DNA of 18,515 bases, taken from positions 1 to 18,515 of the forward strand of contig DAOTTO010000518.1 in the NCBI GenBank assembly GCA_034437895.1. The letters are read 5' to 3'. The notes beneath the pieces are model-generated. The model was given only the letters and a program-made list of their open reading frames with translations, made no database searches and had not been told where the DNA came from. Source of the stretch: JANRLJ01 sp034437895 (lineage in GTDB: Bacteria; Chloroflexota; Anaerolineae; Aggregatilineales; Phototrophicaceae). Both the position numbers and the translations under genes were made by a program. Positions 1 through 8,168 of the stretch are shown here, in pieces (position 1 is the stretch's first letter; each line of letters starts with the position of its first letter).

Positions 1-100
1 CACCCCCCGGCCCCCTCTCCAAGTATTGGAGAGGGGGAGAAAAACGCATCTTGAAGTCCCCTCTCCATGCAATGGGGAGGGGATTTAGGGGTGGGGTAAA
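1..100. repeat. Two GC-rich hairpins, intergenic palindromic repeat
   Basis: Two perfect or near-perfect stem-loops stand side by side. The first pairs 11-22 with 26-37 (12 bp, loop GTA). The second pairs 57-68 with 72-83 (12 bp with one G-T pair, loop GCA). Both arms carry the same CCCCTCTCC core, and the flanks (C-rich at 1-15, GGGGTGGGG-like at 88-97) are roughly complementary, so the block can fold as one larger element. Such CCCCTCTCC/GGAGAGGGG elements resemble dispersed intergenic repeats of Chloroflexota and cyanobacteria; that comparison is from memory. It could also terminate a gene to the left of the window, but no T-tract follows either stem. Confidence 0.6.
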
Positions 101-234
101 TGCGTGAGCGAAAGTCCTAAGTCTATAAAAATACGTTTTGTTCGTATTGATCTTTACTCCTCTCATCTTGTTAATTTGAAGCGATAGCCCTAAGTTTCGT
201 AAACATCTCCCATAGAAAATCACTCCACCCGGCG

Positions 235-240
235 TATAAT
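235..240 (+). promoter_or_regulatory. Probable -10 box (TATAAT) for the EthD-xpt-guaA operon
   Basis: A perfect TATAAT lies at 235-240, 35 nt before the first start codon of the purine cluster. No good -35 hexamer is seen 16-18 nt upstream, so the promoter is only partly supported. I looked for a purine riboswitch fold in 120-275, as many xpt leaders have one, and saw none. Confidence 0.4.
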
Positions 241-275
241 CCTGTGATCTTTTCGTTCATCTATAGGTTCTGTGC

Positions 276-617
276 ATGTTCAAATTTATGATGCTCTTTC
301 GCCAGCCGCAGGATATTGTGGCTTTTGAAAACAGCTATAACGATCTGCTGGCGCTGGTCGAGCGAATGCCACAGGTTATCCGGCGGCAGGTCATTAACGT
401 CGTCGGCAGTCCCGCTGGCATTTCCCCCTATTATCGTATTCTCGAAGTCTATTTTGCCGATCAACGGACGATGCAAAACGCGCTGCTTTCCAAAGCCGGG
501 CAAGAAGCCGGGGGCGAGATGTCTAAGTTCCCAGCAGGCGCGTTTGAAATGATTTTTGCGGACGTGTATGAAGAACAAGGCGGCGCTACAAACCAGCCAA
601 AGGGAGATGTGTCCTAA
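276..617 (+). CDS. EthD-family protein (ferredoxin-like fold)
   Basis: This is a 113-residue protein resembling EthD-type dimeric alpha/beta-barrel proteins: an N-terminal strand (FKFMMLFRQP), a helix with AFENSYNDLLALVERMP at about 15-31, a strand around YYRILEVYF at 52-60, and a C-terminal FAGAFEMIFADVYEE-like strand near 86-99. Characterised EthD relatives take part in ether or aromatic degradation, but most members are of unknown function and many are probably binding or structural proteins. The ATG is preceded by a weak AGG 8 nt upstream. The stop codon shares one base with the start of xpt, so the two are translationally coupled. That placement suggests a link to purine salvage, but nothing in the sequence proves it. 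The family assignment is fairly secure and the role is unknown. Confidence 0.75.
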   Translation: MFKFMMLFRQPQDIVAFENSYNDLLALVERMPQVIRRQVINVVGSPAGISPYYRILEVYFADQRTMQNALLSKAGQEAGGEMSKFPAGAFEMIFADVYEEQGGATNQPKGDVS

Positions 618-1198
618 TGCAGGCGCTTAAAGATCGTATTTTGGCGGAAGGCCAAAACCTCGGCAACGGGATTCTTAAAATTGACAGCTTACTCAATCAT
701 CAAATTTACCCTGACCTGATGCTGCAAATGGGGCAGGAACTTGCTCGCCATTTTGAAGGGGTTCAGATTGATCGCATCCTAACGGCAGAAATTTCGGGCA
801 TCGCCCCGGCGCTGATGGCTGGAGTCGTGCTGCGTGTCCCTGTCGTCTACGCCCGTAAGAAAAAACCGATCACGATGGCGGGACCCGTTTTCTTAGAAAC
901 CGCCCCCAGCCACACCAAAGGCGGCGATGTGCCGCTGCTCGTCTCGGCGGAATTTTTACGCAAAGGCGAGCGCGTCCTGATTATTGACGACTTTTTGGCG
1001 ACGGGCAGAACGCTCATGGCTTTAGCGCGGATGGTCAAGAGCGCCGGCAGCGAATTAGTCGGCGTAGGCGTAGTCGTAGAAAAATCCTTCGAGGGCGGGC
1101 GCGACTATATGGAAAACGCTGGTTACGATATTCCCATCCACGCCCTTGTCACCATCACCAGCATGGACAACGGGCAAATCATCTTCGCGGAGGGGTGA
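617..1198 (+). CDS. xpt: Xanthine phosphoribosyltransferase
   Basis: The enzyme transfers phosphoribose from PRPP to xanthine to give XMP, which GMP synthase, encoded next, aminates to GMP. At 193 residues it matches the usual length of the Xpt family (B. subtilis Xpt is 194). The N-terminal pattern LKIDSLLNHQIYPDLM (20-35) is typical of Xpt and distinguishes it from hypoxanthine enzymes. The PRPP-binding signature VLIIDDFLATGRT is at 120-132, and GVGVVVEKSFEGGRD (149-163) follows the family pattern. Its start overlaps the stop of the EthD gene by 1 nt, and its TGA overlaps the guaA start in TGATG. It is cytoplasmic and probably works as a dimer. No start ambiguity is seen. Confidence 0.93.
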   Translation: MQALKDRILAEGQNLGNGILKIDSLLNHQIYPDLMLQMGQELARHFEGVQIDRILTAEISGIAPALMAGVVLRVPVVYARKKKPITMAGPVFLETAPSHTKGGDVPLLVSAEFLRKGERVLIIDDFLATGRTLMALARMVKSAGSELVGVGVVVEKSFEGGRDYMENAGYDIPIHALVTITSMDNGQIIFAEG

Positions 1199-2775
1199 TG
1201 CAAGACCTCCGCAGCGGCGGTATCGCCATTCTCGATTATGGTTCGCAATATACGCAATTGATCGCCCGCCGCATCCGTGAACAAGGCGTATATGCGGAAG
1301 TCTTCCCGTTTGATGCCAGTGCGGACATGCTCAACCGCAGCAGTCCCTGCGGCATCATCCTCTCTGGCGGCCCTAACAGCGTCTATGACGACGGTGCGCC
1401 GCAGCTTTCAGCGCATCTTTTAAATAACGGCCTCCCCACGCTTGGCGTTTGTTACGGAATGCAGCTTCTCGCCCATTCGCTCGGCGGCAAAGTCATCCCC
1501 GGCGCAACTGCCGAATATGGCGACGCGCAAATTCGCCATCATGCGCCCGAAACGCCGCTGTTTGAGGGTCTGCCGGAAACGCTGGATGTATGGATGTCGC
1601 ATGGCGATCATGTGGAAGTCATGCCGCGTGGATTCATCCCTTTAGCAGAGTCCGCCAACGGTATCCTCGCCGCCATGACCGATCCGACACGCGACCTTTA
1701 CGGGGTGCAGTTTCATCCTGAAGTCGCCCATTCCCCGCGTGGCGTTGATTTGATTCGCAACTTTATTTTCAATATCTGCGGCTGTGAGCCGAAATGGTCA
1801 TCTGCCGCCTTTATCGAAGATACGATAGACCGCCTCCGTGCCAAAATCGGCGGCGCACGGGTCATGCTTGGCTTGAGTGGTGGGGTCGATTCGGCGGTTG
1901 CCGGAGCGCTGCTGCATCGTGCCATTGGCGATCAATTGACGTGTGTGTTCGTCAATACGGGCTTGCTGCGGCAAGGCGAACCAGAAGAAGTCGTCTCGGT
2001 CTTCGGCGATGAACGGGGCATGAACCTCGTCGCCGTCGATTCAACCGAGTTATTTCTCGATCATCTTTCTGGCATCACCGAACCCGAAGCCAAACGCAAA
2101 GTCATCGGCAAGCTCTTTATTGATGTCTTTGCCGATCAAGCCCGCCGCTTGAGCGATGAAGGCGTAAAATTTCTCGCGCAGGGGACGATTTATCCCGATG
2201 TGATCGAAAGTGCAGCCGGACACAAAGCCGCCAAGATCATCAAAAGCCATCATAACGTCGGCGGCCTTCCAGCCGATTTAAACTTTGAGTTGATCGAGCC
2301 GCTGCGAGACTTATTTAAAGATGAGGTGCGCCGCGTCGGGACAGCGCTCGGTCTGCCGGATTCGATTGTCTGGCGACAGCCTTTCCCCGGTCCCGGCTTA
2401 GGCATCCGCTGCTTAGGCGATCTGACTTGGGAACGGCTGGAAACACTCCGCGCCGCCGATGCCATTTTCCGTGATGAACTCCAAAAAGCCGGGTTGATGC
2501 ACACCAGTAACGGCACTCCCTCCCCAACAGCGCAGTGCTTCGCAGTGCTGCTGCCCGTAAAAAGTGTCGGCGTGATGGGCGATAACCGCACCTATGAGGA
2601 AGTCATCGCTTTACGTGCCGTCCAAACCGATGACTTCATGACGGCGGATTGGGCGCGTTTGCCTTATGAGGTTTTGGCGAAGGTCAGCAGCCGCATCATC
2701 AACGAAGTTAAAGGTGTAAACCGCATCGTCTATGACATCACCAGCAAACCACCTGCCACCATCGAATGGGAGTAA
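1198..2775 (+). CDS. guaA: GMP synthase (glutamine-hydrolysing)
   Basis: It converts XMP to GMP using ATP and glutamine. From the ATG at 1198 the protein is 525 residues, the normal length. The N-terminal class I glutamine amidotransferase domain has the oxyanion region LSGGP, the nucleophile Cys85 in GVCYGMQ, and the His173/Glu175 pair in GVQFHPEV. The ATP-pyrophosphatase domain begins around 205 and has the P-loop SGGVDS at 227-232. The C-terminal dimerisation domain ends in the typical ITSKPPATIEWE. A GTG at 1195 is in frame, but GGAGG at 1189-1193 lies only 1 nt from it and 4 nt from the ATG, and the ATG gives the TGATG overlap with xpt, so the ATG is preferred. With xpt it makes a two-step route from xanthine to GMP. 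Confidence 0.97.
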   Translation: MQDLRSGGIAILDYGSQYTQLIARRIREQGVYAEVFPFDASADMLNRSSPCGIILSGGPNSVYDDGAPQLSAHLLNNGLPTLGVCYGMQLLAHSLGGKVIPGATAEYGDAQIRHHAPETPLFEGLPETLDVWMSHGDHVEVMPRGFIPLAESANGILAAMTDPTRDLYGVQFHPEVAHSPRGVDLIRNFIFNICGCEPKWSSAAFIEDTIDRLRAKIGGARVMLGLSGGVDSAVAGALLHRAIGDQLTCVFVNTGLLRQGEPEEVVSVFGDERGMNLVAVDSTELFLDHLSGITEPEAKRKVIGKLFIDVFADQARRLSDEGVKFLAQGTIYPDVIESAAGHKAAKIIKSHHNVGGLPADLNFELIEPLRDLFKDEVRRVGTALGLPDSIVWRQPFPGPGLGIRCLGDLTWERLETLRAADAIFRDELQKAGLMHTSNGTPSPTAQCFAVLLPVKSVGVMGDNRTYEEVIALRAVQTDDFMTADWARLPYEVLAKVSSRIINEVKGVNRIVYDITSKPPATIEWE

Positions 2776-2779
2776 TCAA

Positions 2780-3742
2780 TTGACCGACAGCAAGCAAATC
2801 TTCATTTCTTATTCACGTAAAGATACGGCCTTTGTCGATCAATTAAAAACGGACTTCACCAAAGCGGGTCTCGATATTTGGCTTGATACCGAAGATTTAA
2901 CTCCCGGCACACCCAATTGGGAACAAGCTATCCGCGATGCCATTGATAACGCGGCGGCGGTGGTCTTGGTCGCCTCGCCCGATTCTCGCGCCTCAGTCTA
3001 TGTGCAAGGTGAACTCACATTGGCGAAACTACGCCAGCATCCGATCTATCCCGTTTGGGCAGCGGGTGACAATTGGATTGATGCGGCAACCCTCGATTTG
3101 GTCAATTATCAATATGTCGATTGTCGTGGCGCTGAATATAAGACGGGCATCAAGACCATTATCGGCAGTTTGAAAAAATTCTGGGATATTTCCGAAGGCA
3201 ACATCACGCTCGGTTTACCCACGCACGAGATTGTCGAAATTAATATCGCTCAATTCGACAAAGTTTATGACATCCTGAACCATATCTATCTCAATTACCT
3301 GCAAGACTGGTATCCAGAGATGGCCTATGGCAGCGAATGGATTCTCGTCAATGTCCATACCCGTCAGATTGCCGCGCCTTGGACATGGCTCACGTTTAAG
3401 GTGGATGATAACCTCGCCTTATTCCGCATGTACGAGCAAACCCAGGCACGTCCTCTGGCAGATTTTGGCATTTTCGGCAGCGGGCATTGGGGCGTATGTG
3501 AAGCAAAACGGGTGCGCCCTGCTGGATTCTTGCTCAACAGCGAGACAGCGGCTGATCGTTTGCTTTCGCAATATGGAATGCGCGAGTTATCTTTATTCCG
3601 CAGCGAGGGCTGTTTAACAACCAAACCGATAGAAGATGCGAAACCATCCGATTATCAGCACGCTTTTATTTTAAGTTTAACCGGCTCGCAGCACATCGAG
3701 TCGCGTGTCGCCTTCGTTGAAACTGATAAAATTTGTGAATAG
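2780..3742 (+). CDS. TIR-domain protein with unknown C-terminal domain
   Basis: This 320-residue protein has an N-terminal TIR domain (about 5-135): IFISYSRKD at 7-15, GLDIWLDTEDLTPG at 30-43, W47 with AIRDAI, VVLVASPDS at 61-69, and a Glu at 78 in YVQGEL, where TIR NADases carry their catalytic Glu. Residues 136-320 form a domain I do not recognise, with aromatic-rich patches (YGSEWILVNVHTRQ, APWTWLTFK, FGIFGSGHWGVC). TTG at 2780 is chosen as start because GGGAG at 2768-2772 is 7 nt upstream and the TIR strand begins six codons later. An in-frame ATG at 2732 would overlap guaA by 44 nt. Bacterial TIR proteins often consume NAD in antiphage defence, and the methyltransferase-nuclease downstream fits a defence setting. 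The activity and trigger are inferred. Confidence 0.82.
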   Translation: MTDSKQIFISYSRKDTAFVDQLKTDFTKAGLDIWLDTEDLTPGTPNWEQAIRDAIDNAAAVVLVASPDSRASVYVQGELTLAKLRQHPIYPVWAAGDNWIDAATLDLVNYQYVDCRGAEYKTGIKTIIGSLKKFWDISEGNITLGLPTHEIVEINIAQFDKVYDILNHIYLNYLQDWYPEMAYGSEWILVNVHTRQIAAPWTWLTFKVDDNLALFRMYEQTQARPLADFGIFGSGHWGVCEAKRVRPAGFLLNSETAADRLLSQYGMRELSLFRSEGCLTTKPIEDAKPSDYQHAFILSLTGSQHIESRVAFVETDKICE

Positions 3743-3813
3743 ATGAATCCGCTTGCATGGATAAGCGACTCTGTGCGAAAATATGTTCCAAAAGATGAAC
3801 AGCAGGAAACCCA

Positions 3814-5568
3814 ATGACCGAAAATACACTTTATTATGGCGATAATATAGATTTCCTTCGCAATCGGGAGAAATTCCCAAACGAGTTTGTCGATTTAATC
3901 TATCTTGACCCACCGTTTAACAGCAACCGAAATTATAACATCTTGTTCAGCGACGAAAGCGGCAACAAGAGTGATGCCCAAATTCTCGCATTCGGCGATA
4001 CGTGGCATTGGGGGCCAAGTGCCGAAAACACTTACTATGAAGTGGTCACGCAAGGTTCTGAACGGGTTTCCAAAGTCATTAGCGCTTTACGCGATGTCCT
4101 TGAAACCAACCAAACGATGGCCTACTTAGTCATGATGACGGCGCGATTGGTAGAACTACATCGCGTTCTTAAGCCTACAGGCAGTATTTATCTTCACTGC
4201 GACCCCACCGCCAGCCATTATCTGAAAATTGTCATGGACGCAATCTTTGGAAAAGAAAATTTTCGGAGTCAAATCATCTGGAAACGTAAAACAGGGCGCG
4301 GCGATACAGGTGGTACAAGCAAACGCTTCGGTACCGTGACTGATGTTTTCCTCTTTTACGGAAAAACTGAAAATACCATATTTCATCAACTTTATAAAGC
4401 TAATGACCCTGCTTATGTCAAAAAACATTATAAACATCAAGACCCTGATGGGAGAATTTATCGTATAGCAGATTTATCCAGTCCTTCGCCAAGACCCAAT
4501 CTAACGTATGAACACAAAGGGTATCAACCACCTGAAAAGGGATGGGCGATCTCCAGAGAAAAAATGGAGCTATGGGATCAACAAGGACGGCTCTATTTTC
4601 CTAAATTGCCAACTGGACGAATCCAACGTAAGCGATATTTAGATGAATTAAAGGGCGAACCTATACAAAATTTATGGGATGATATTTCTCCTATAGGCCC
4701 ACAAGCTAAGGAGCGTCTTGGCTATCCCACACAAAAGCCGCTGGCACTTCTAGAACGTATTATCGCCAGCAGCAGCAATCCGGGAGATTTAGTCCTCGAT
4801 CCGTTTTGCGGTTGCGGCACAACCATCGCTGCCGCGCAAAAATTAGGCCGTAAATGGATAGGCATCGACATCACCGTATGGGGTGTGAATTTACAAAAAT
4901 ATCGCCTGCGGGATATGTTCGGCTTTATCCCCCAAAAAGATTACAAAGTCTTTGGTGAGCCGACAACCTTGATCGAAGCCCATGCGCTCGCTAAAGATGA
5001 TGAAATAAAAGGGCGCTATCAATTTCAAGGTTGGGCATTGGGGTTGGTGCAGGCGCGTCTGATTGATGGCTCGGTTGCCAGCAGCAGCAATTTCATCGTC
5101 GGGAGCGATAAAGGGGTTGACGGGGTAATTAACTTCATTGATGAAGGCGGTGGCAAACGTAAAGAGGCGTTAGTCCAAGTAAAAAGTGGTAAAAATATCA
5201 GCGTAAAAGAAATCCGGGACTTACGCGGCACGATGGAACGGCGTAAATCTTCTATCGGTGTTTATATCACCTTGGTTGAGCCTACAAAGAATATGCTTGA
5301 GGAAGCCTTGAGCGCTGGGTTCTACGAATCCGCTTTTTGGGGCAAGAAATATCCCAAGATTCAAATTTTTACGATTGAGCAGCTTTTAAATGGGGCTGAG
5401 GTACAAATGCCGCCGCCGTTTGGCACCTTTAAGCAGGCCGAGCGCGTCAAGGATGTCCCGCAGGTGCATACCCGTGATATGTTTGTCGCCACACCGCTTG
5501 ATGACGAGCTTGATGGCGAAGAAGAAATTGAGGATAATTATGAAAATGAGGATGAGTTCGACGAATGA
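3814..5568 (+). CDS. DNA methyltransferase (N6-adenine/N4-cytosine, beta-type) fused to Mrr-like nuclease domain
   Basis: The 584-residue protein has methyltransferase motifs in beta-class order. Catalytic motif IV (LDPPF, 31-35) comes first, a target-recognition region follows at about 150-300, then YPTQKPLALLERI (motif X-like, 304-316), and the SAM-binding motif I DPFCGCGTT at 329-337. Residues about 400-545 resemble Mrr-type PD-(D/E)XK nucleases: GVDGVINF with Asp436, then ALVQVKSGK with Gln455/Lys457, then a conserved TMERRKSSIGVYITL block. The last 35 residues are acidic and low in complexity. AGGA at 3804-3807 supports the ATG. No separate restriction subunit or helicase is nearby, so one chain may carry both modification and cleavage. 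The recognition-domain DNA is AT-richer than the rest. The stop overlaps the lipoprotein start (ATGA). The methyltransferase call is firm and the nuclease activity is inferred. Confidence 0.9.
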   Translation: MTENTLYYGDNIDFLRNREKFPNEFVDLIYLDPPFNSNRNYNILFSDESGNKSDAQILAFGDTWHWGPSAENTYYEVVTQGSERVSKVISALRDVLETNQTMAYLVMMTARLVELHRVLKPTGSIYLHCDPTASHYLKIVMDAIFGKENFRSQIIWKRKTGRGDTGGTSKRFGTVTDVFLFYGKTENTIFHQLYKANDPAYVKKHYKHQDPDGRIYRIADLSSPSPRPNLTYEHKGYQPPEKGWAISREKMELWDQQGRLYFPKLPTGRIQRKRYLDELKGEPIQNLWDDISPIGPQAKERLGYPTQKPLALLERIIASSSNPGDLVLDPFCGCGTTIAAAQKLGRKWIGIDITVWGVNLQKYRLRDMFGFIPQKDYKVFGEPTTLIEAHALAKDDEIKGRYQFQGWALGLVQARLIDGSVASSSNFIVGSDKGVDGVINFIDEGGGKRKEALVQVKSGKNISVKEIRDLRGTMERRKSSIGVYITLVEPTKNMLEEALSAGFYESAFWGKKYPKIQIFTIEQLLNGAEVQMPPPFGTFKQAERVKDVPQVHTRDMFVATPLDDELDGEEEIEDNYENEDEFDE

Positions 5569-6356
5569 ATCGATTTTATCGCCGCATCACCTACTGCTCA
5601 ATCTTATTCACCTTAAGCCTCGCCGCTTGCACCAGTACGCCACCAGCAACGCCGATTCCAACGGCTGCCTTTACGTTGGTGCCATCGCTGGCCTCAACCG
5701 AAACGCTCACGCCGACTCCTTCACCCACCCCGGAAAGCACCGCCGAGTCCACGCTCGATCCCGACGCAACACCCGAACCTACCCAAATCACCCTAACCAT
5801 CGAACCCGTCACCGGGCAAAAAATCCCGCCGCCGATTGATATTACGCTGCCAACAGGCTGGCAGTTTGGGTATGATACCGTCGTCCAGCCGGATTTAGAC
5901 GGCCTACGCTTGTATCCTGTCGCCGTTTATACCGGCACATTAGAAGGCGGTGGACAAGGGACAATTATCGTCGTCTGGGGATTCGCCAATATGACCGCTG
6001 GAAATCCGATTACAGGTGCGGCAGAAATCGACCTCTGGGCAGATGGCTTACGGTTGTGGCGGTTGCTCATCAACGAAGTCGGTTGCACCGTCGGCACAGA
6101 TTTGCGGCGAGATTTCACCATTGGCGACAGAGCCGCCGTAGGAACAGAGGTATCAGCCGTTAATTGTCCGCGTGAGCCAGATGCAACCGGATGGTTCGGT
6201 GCGCTTCAGGTGGATGGTTTGAATTTTGCGTTTTATGCCTTTACCGATCCACAGTCGATTCTAGGCTCAGCGCAGGATGAATTACAGGCCATCCTCGATA
6301 CCGTCAGCTTCCGCGTAACCGATTATTTAACCGCCACGCCCGTCCCGCAGGATTAA
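5565..6356 (+). CDS. Predicted lipoprotein, Thr/Pro-rich linker
   Basis: This 263-residue exported protein has a lipoprotein signal peptide: basic NRFYRR, a hydrophobic stretch, then LAAC with the lipidated Cys at 22. A Thr/Pro/Ser-rich spacer (about 24-75, with repeated TPTP/PTPE) follows, which is common in Chloroflexota surface proteins. The mature domain (about 76-254) has DITLPTGWQFGYDT near its start and ends in LQAILDTVSFRV, which resembles PsbP-like or stress-induced small domains that begin with PxGW. That similarity is weak. The start overlaps the methyltransferase stop by 4 nt, so the two are co-transcribed, though a functional link is doubtful. The function is unknown; export and anchoring are well supported. 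Confidence 0.8.
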   Translation: MNRFYRRITYCSILFTLSLAACTSTPPATPIPTAAFTLVPSLASTETLTPTPSPTPESTAESTLDPDATPEPTQITLTIEPVTGQKIPPPIDITLPTGWQFGYDTVVQPDLDGLRLYPVAVYTGTLEGGGQGTIIVVWGFANMTAGNPITGAAEIDLWADGLRLWRLLINEVGCTVGTDLRRDFTIGDRAAVGTEVSAVNCPREPDATGWFGALQVDGLNFAFYAFTDPQSILGSAQDELQAILDTVSFRVTDYLTATPVPQD

Positions 6357-6514
6357 GGGCATTTGTTGAGCGCCGGGAGCGATCTGTGTGTCGCTCCCAG
6401 CATAGACCCTCTCTAGCAAAATCGCATCGAAACGTCAATAATGACGGCATTCTCGTACAAATAGCCTTGTAGAGCGAATCGCTGATTTGCCCTTCGGAAA
6501 ATGTTTATCACTTT
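6357..6514 (+). terminator. Intergenic stem-loop after the lipoprotein gene
   Basis: An 8-bp GC-rich stem, GGGAGCGA (6375-6382) with TCGCTCCC (6391-6398), closes an 8-nt loop 19 nt after the lipoprotein stop. No T-run follows, so it may be a weak terminator or an mRNA 3'-end stabiliser rather than a classical intrinsic terminator. The remaining stretch to 6514 should hold the promoter of the M23 gene, but I see no convincing -35/-10 pair. Confidence 0.4.
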
Positions 6515-7507
6515 ATGATGAAATCCTCCCCCCTCAAGTTTCGTGCGCCGTTCATAATTCTCGCGCTTTTATTCGCGCTTGCCGCGCTTTTGAGCGCCTA
6601 TCCCTCCACGCCAGCCGTCGCCCAAGAAACCACTCCGGCACCTTCGCCGCTGACCTCACCCGCGCCTGCACTCCCCCCGCCCACTCGTCCCGCCCCTGTG
6701 ACGACACTAAGCGACGGGACCTTCACGCTTGAAATGTATTTTTCGCAGCTTCCGCAGGGTGAGGTGGGCTTGGCGCGTGTTTTCGGCACAGGTATTACCG
6801 GAGCGCGAGGACGTATTTTTGATCAGATTGTTGATTTCTTCCCGGCGGACGACGGCTACTATGCCCTGATCGCCGCCGGAATAGAGCAGCCCGCCCGCGC
6901 CTATGAGATGTCGATTGTGGCCTTTGCGGGTGAAGCAACCCGCGTCACATTTACCACCTCGATTGATGTCACAATCGGCAGCTTCATCCAGCAGAATTTT
7001 GCGATGAATGCAGACCGTGCTTTTTTATTGGATGCCAATATCGAGCGCAATGAATTCGCCCGCTTAGAATCAATTTTCGGTACTTACACGCCAGAAAAAC
7101 TCTGGGGGACGGAAGGCTTTCGGCTGCCCATCAACGCCGAACTCACCTCCCCTTTCGGTGCATTCCGCACCCTCAACAACACCTTCCCCACGCGCCACAC
7201 TGGATGGGATTTACGCGCCGGAACAGGAACACCCGTCGCCGCCATCGCGGGGGGCGAAGTCGCTTTCGCCGGAACGCTCGATTTACGCGGCAATTATGTC
7301 GTGATTTATCATGGCAGCGGCGTTTATTCTGGTTACGCCCATCTCTCGCAGATTCACGTCACACGCGGCGAAAGCATCGCCCCCGGTCAAATTATCGGCG
7401 TGAGCGGCAACACCGGACGCAGCAACGGCGCACATTTGCATTGGGACATGATCGTCAATGGGCAGTGGGTCGATGGCTGGGAATTTATCCAGATGTGGCT
7501 GCCCTAA
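6515..7507 (+). CDS. M23-family metallopeptidase (LytM-like), exported
   Basis: This 330-residue protein is predicted to cleave peptidoglycan cross-bridges outside the cytoplasmic membrane. It has an N-terminal hydrophobic signal segment (about 11-28) with possible cleavage after AVA at 34-36, a Pro-rich linker (37-62), a beta-rich region of unknown role (about 66-190), and a C-terminal M23 domain (about 205-325). The zinc ligands fit the family: His228 and Asp232 in HTGWD, and His309 in HLH. His276 (GYAHLS) and His307 are the expected catalytic histidines, so the enzyme looks active. Two ATGs stand in tandem (6515 and 6518) without a strong ribosome binding site, so the start may be either. 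The next gene begins 17 nt downstream, suggesting co-transcription. Confidence 0.9.
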   Translation: MMKSSPLKFRAPFIILALLFALAALLSAYPSTPAVAQETTPAPSPLTSPAPALPPPTRPAPVTTLSDGTFTLEMYFSQLPQGEVGLARVFGTGITGARGRIFDQIVDFFPADDGYYALIAAGIEQPARAYEMSIVAFAGEATRVTFTTSIDVTIGSFIQQNFAMNADRAFLLDANIERNEFARLESIFGTYTPEKLWGTEGFRLPINAELTSPFGAFRTLNNTFPTRHTGWDLRAGTGTPVAAIAGGEVAFAGTLDLRGNYVVIYHGSGVYSGYAHLSQIHVTRGESIAPGQIIGVSGNTGRSNGAHLHWDMIVNGQWVDGWEFIQMWLP

Positions 7508-7524
7508 AATAATGTAGGATTCAA

Positions 7525-8073
7525 ATGACACCCGACATACATAATCCAGATGACCCCGTGACGATTGTTGTCTCGCGCCTCGTCAAACGCGGTTTTGAAG
7601 CACAATTTGAGGAATGGGCGAAGGGCATCACGCATGATGCACTCACCTTCCCCGGTCATCTCGGCGCGAATATCATTCGCCCCACCGATCATACCCATCC
7701 CGAATACGTCATTATTTTCCGTTTCGATTCTTACACCCACCTTAAAGCGTGGGAAGAATCCGACCTACGCCATACATGGCTGGAAAAATGCCAACCGCTC
7801 ATCGTCGGTGAACCGAAAATCGCCCATGAAACTGGCCTGGAATACTGGTTCGATGTCCCCATGTCGATGATGCCGCCGCGTTATAAACAGGCCATGATCT
7901 CATGGCTGGCGATTTTTCCGCTGTCCTATCTGGTTTCGATCCTGCTCAGATTGGTGATTATGCCACCGCTTTTACGCATTATGCTGCAAGCCGCCATCGT
8001 CATCGCCCTGATGACCTATGTCGTCATGCCGCGCATGACCAAAATTTTCGCCTTCTGGCTGTTCAAACGCTAA
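7525..8073 (+). CDS. ABM-domain (antibiotic biosynthesis monooxygenase-like) protein with membrane tail
   Basis: This 182-residue protein has an N-terminal dimeric alpha/beta-barrel domain of the ABM type (about 11-92): VTIVVSRLVKRGFEAQFEEWAKGI, FPGHLGANIIRP (42-53) and YVIIFRFDSYTHLKAWEES (61-79). Two transmembrane helices follow (about 124-145 and 150-169), with MPRMTKIFAFWLF at the end. This layout is a recurrent bacterial subfamily usually labelled antibiotic biosynthesis monooxygenase. No antibiotic cluster is present and the function is not established. A TAGGA about 5 nt before the ATG serves as ribosome binding site. Interestingly, the EthD protein at 276-617 has the same general fold. 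Confidence in the domain is high and in enzymatic activity is low. Confidence 0.85.
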   Translation: MTPDIHNPDDPVTIVVSRLVKRGFEAQFEEWAKGITHDALTFPGHLGANIIRPTDHTHPEYVIIFRFDSYTHLKAWEESDLRHTWLEKCQPLIVGEPKIAHETGLEYWFDVPMSMMPPRYKQAMISWLAIFPLSYLVSILLRLVIMPPLLRIMLQAAIVIALMTYVVMPRMTKIFAFWLFKR

Positions 8074-8168
8074 AGACGATTCATGCACCCTATCAAAAGT
8101 AGTGTTTAATCTAATTCAAAATGGGACAAAATGCCCACATTTCCCTCTATTTTTATGCTAGACTCTGC

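Noticed and set aside
120..275. Possible purine riboswitch upstream of the xpt operon
   Set aside because: The leader before the first start is short and I could not find the conserved paired elements and loop bases of the guanine/adenine riboswitch.
2732..2779. Longer start (ATG 2732) for the TIR protein
   Set aside because: It would overlap guaA by 44 nt and add a low-quality N-terminus; TTG 2780 has a GGGAG site 7 nt upstream.
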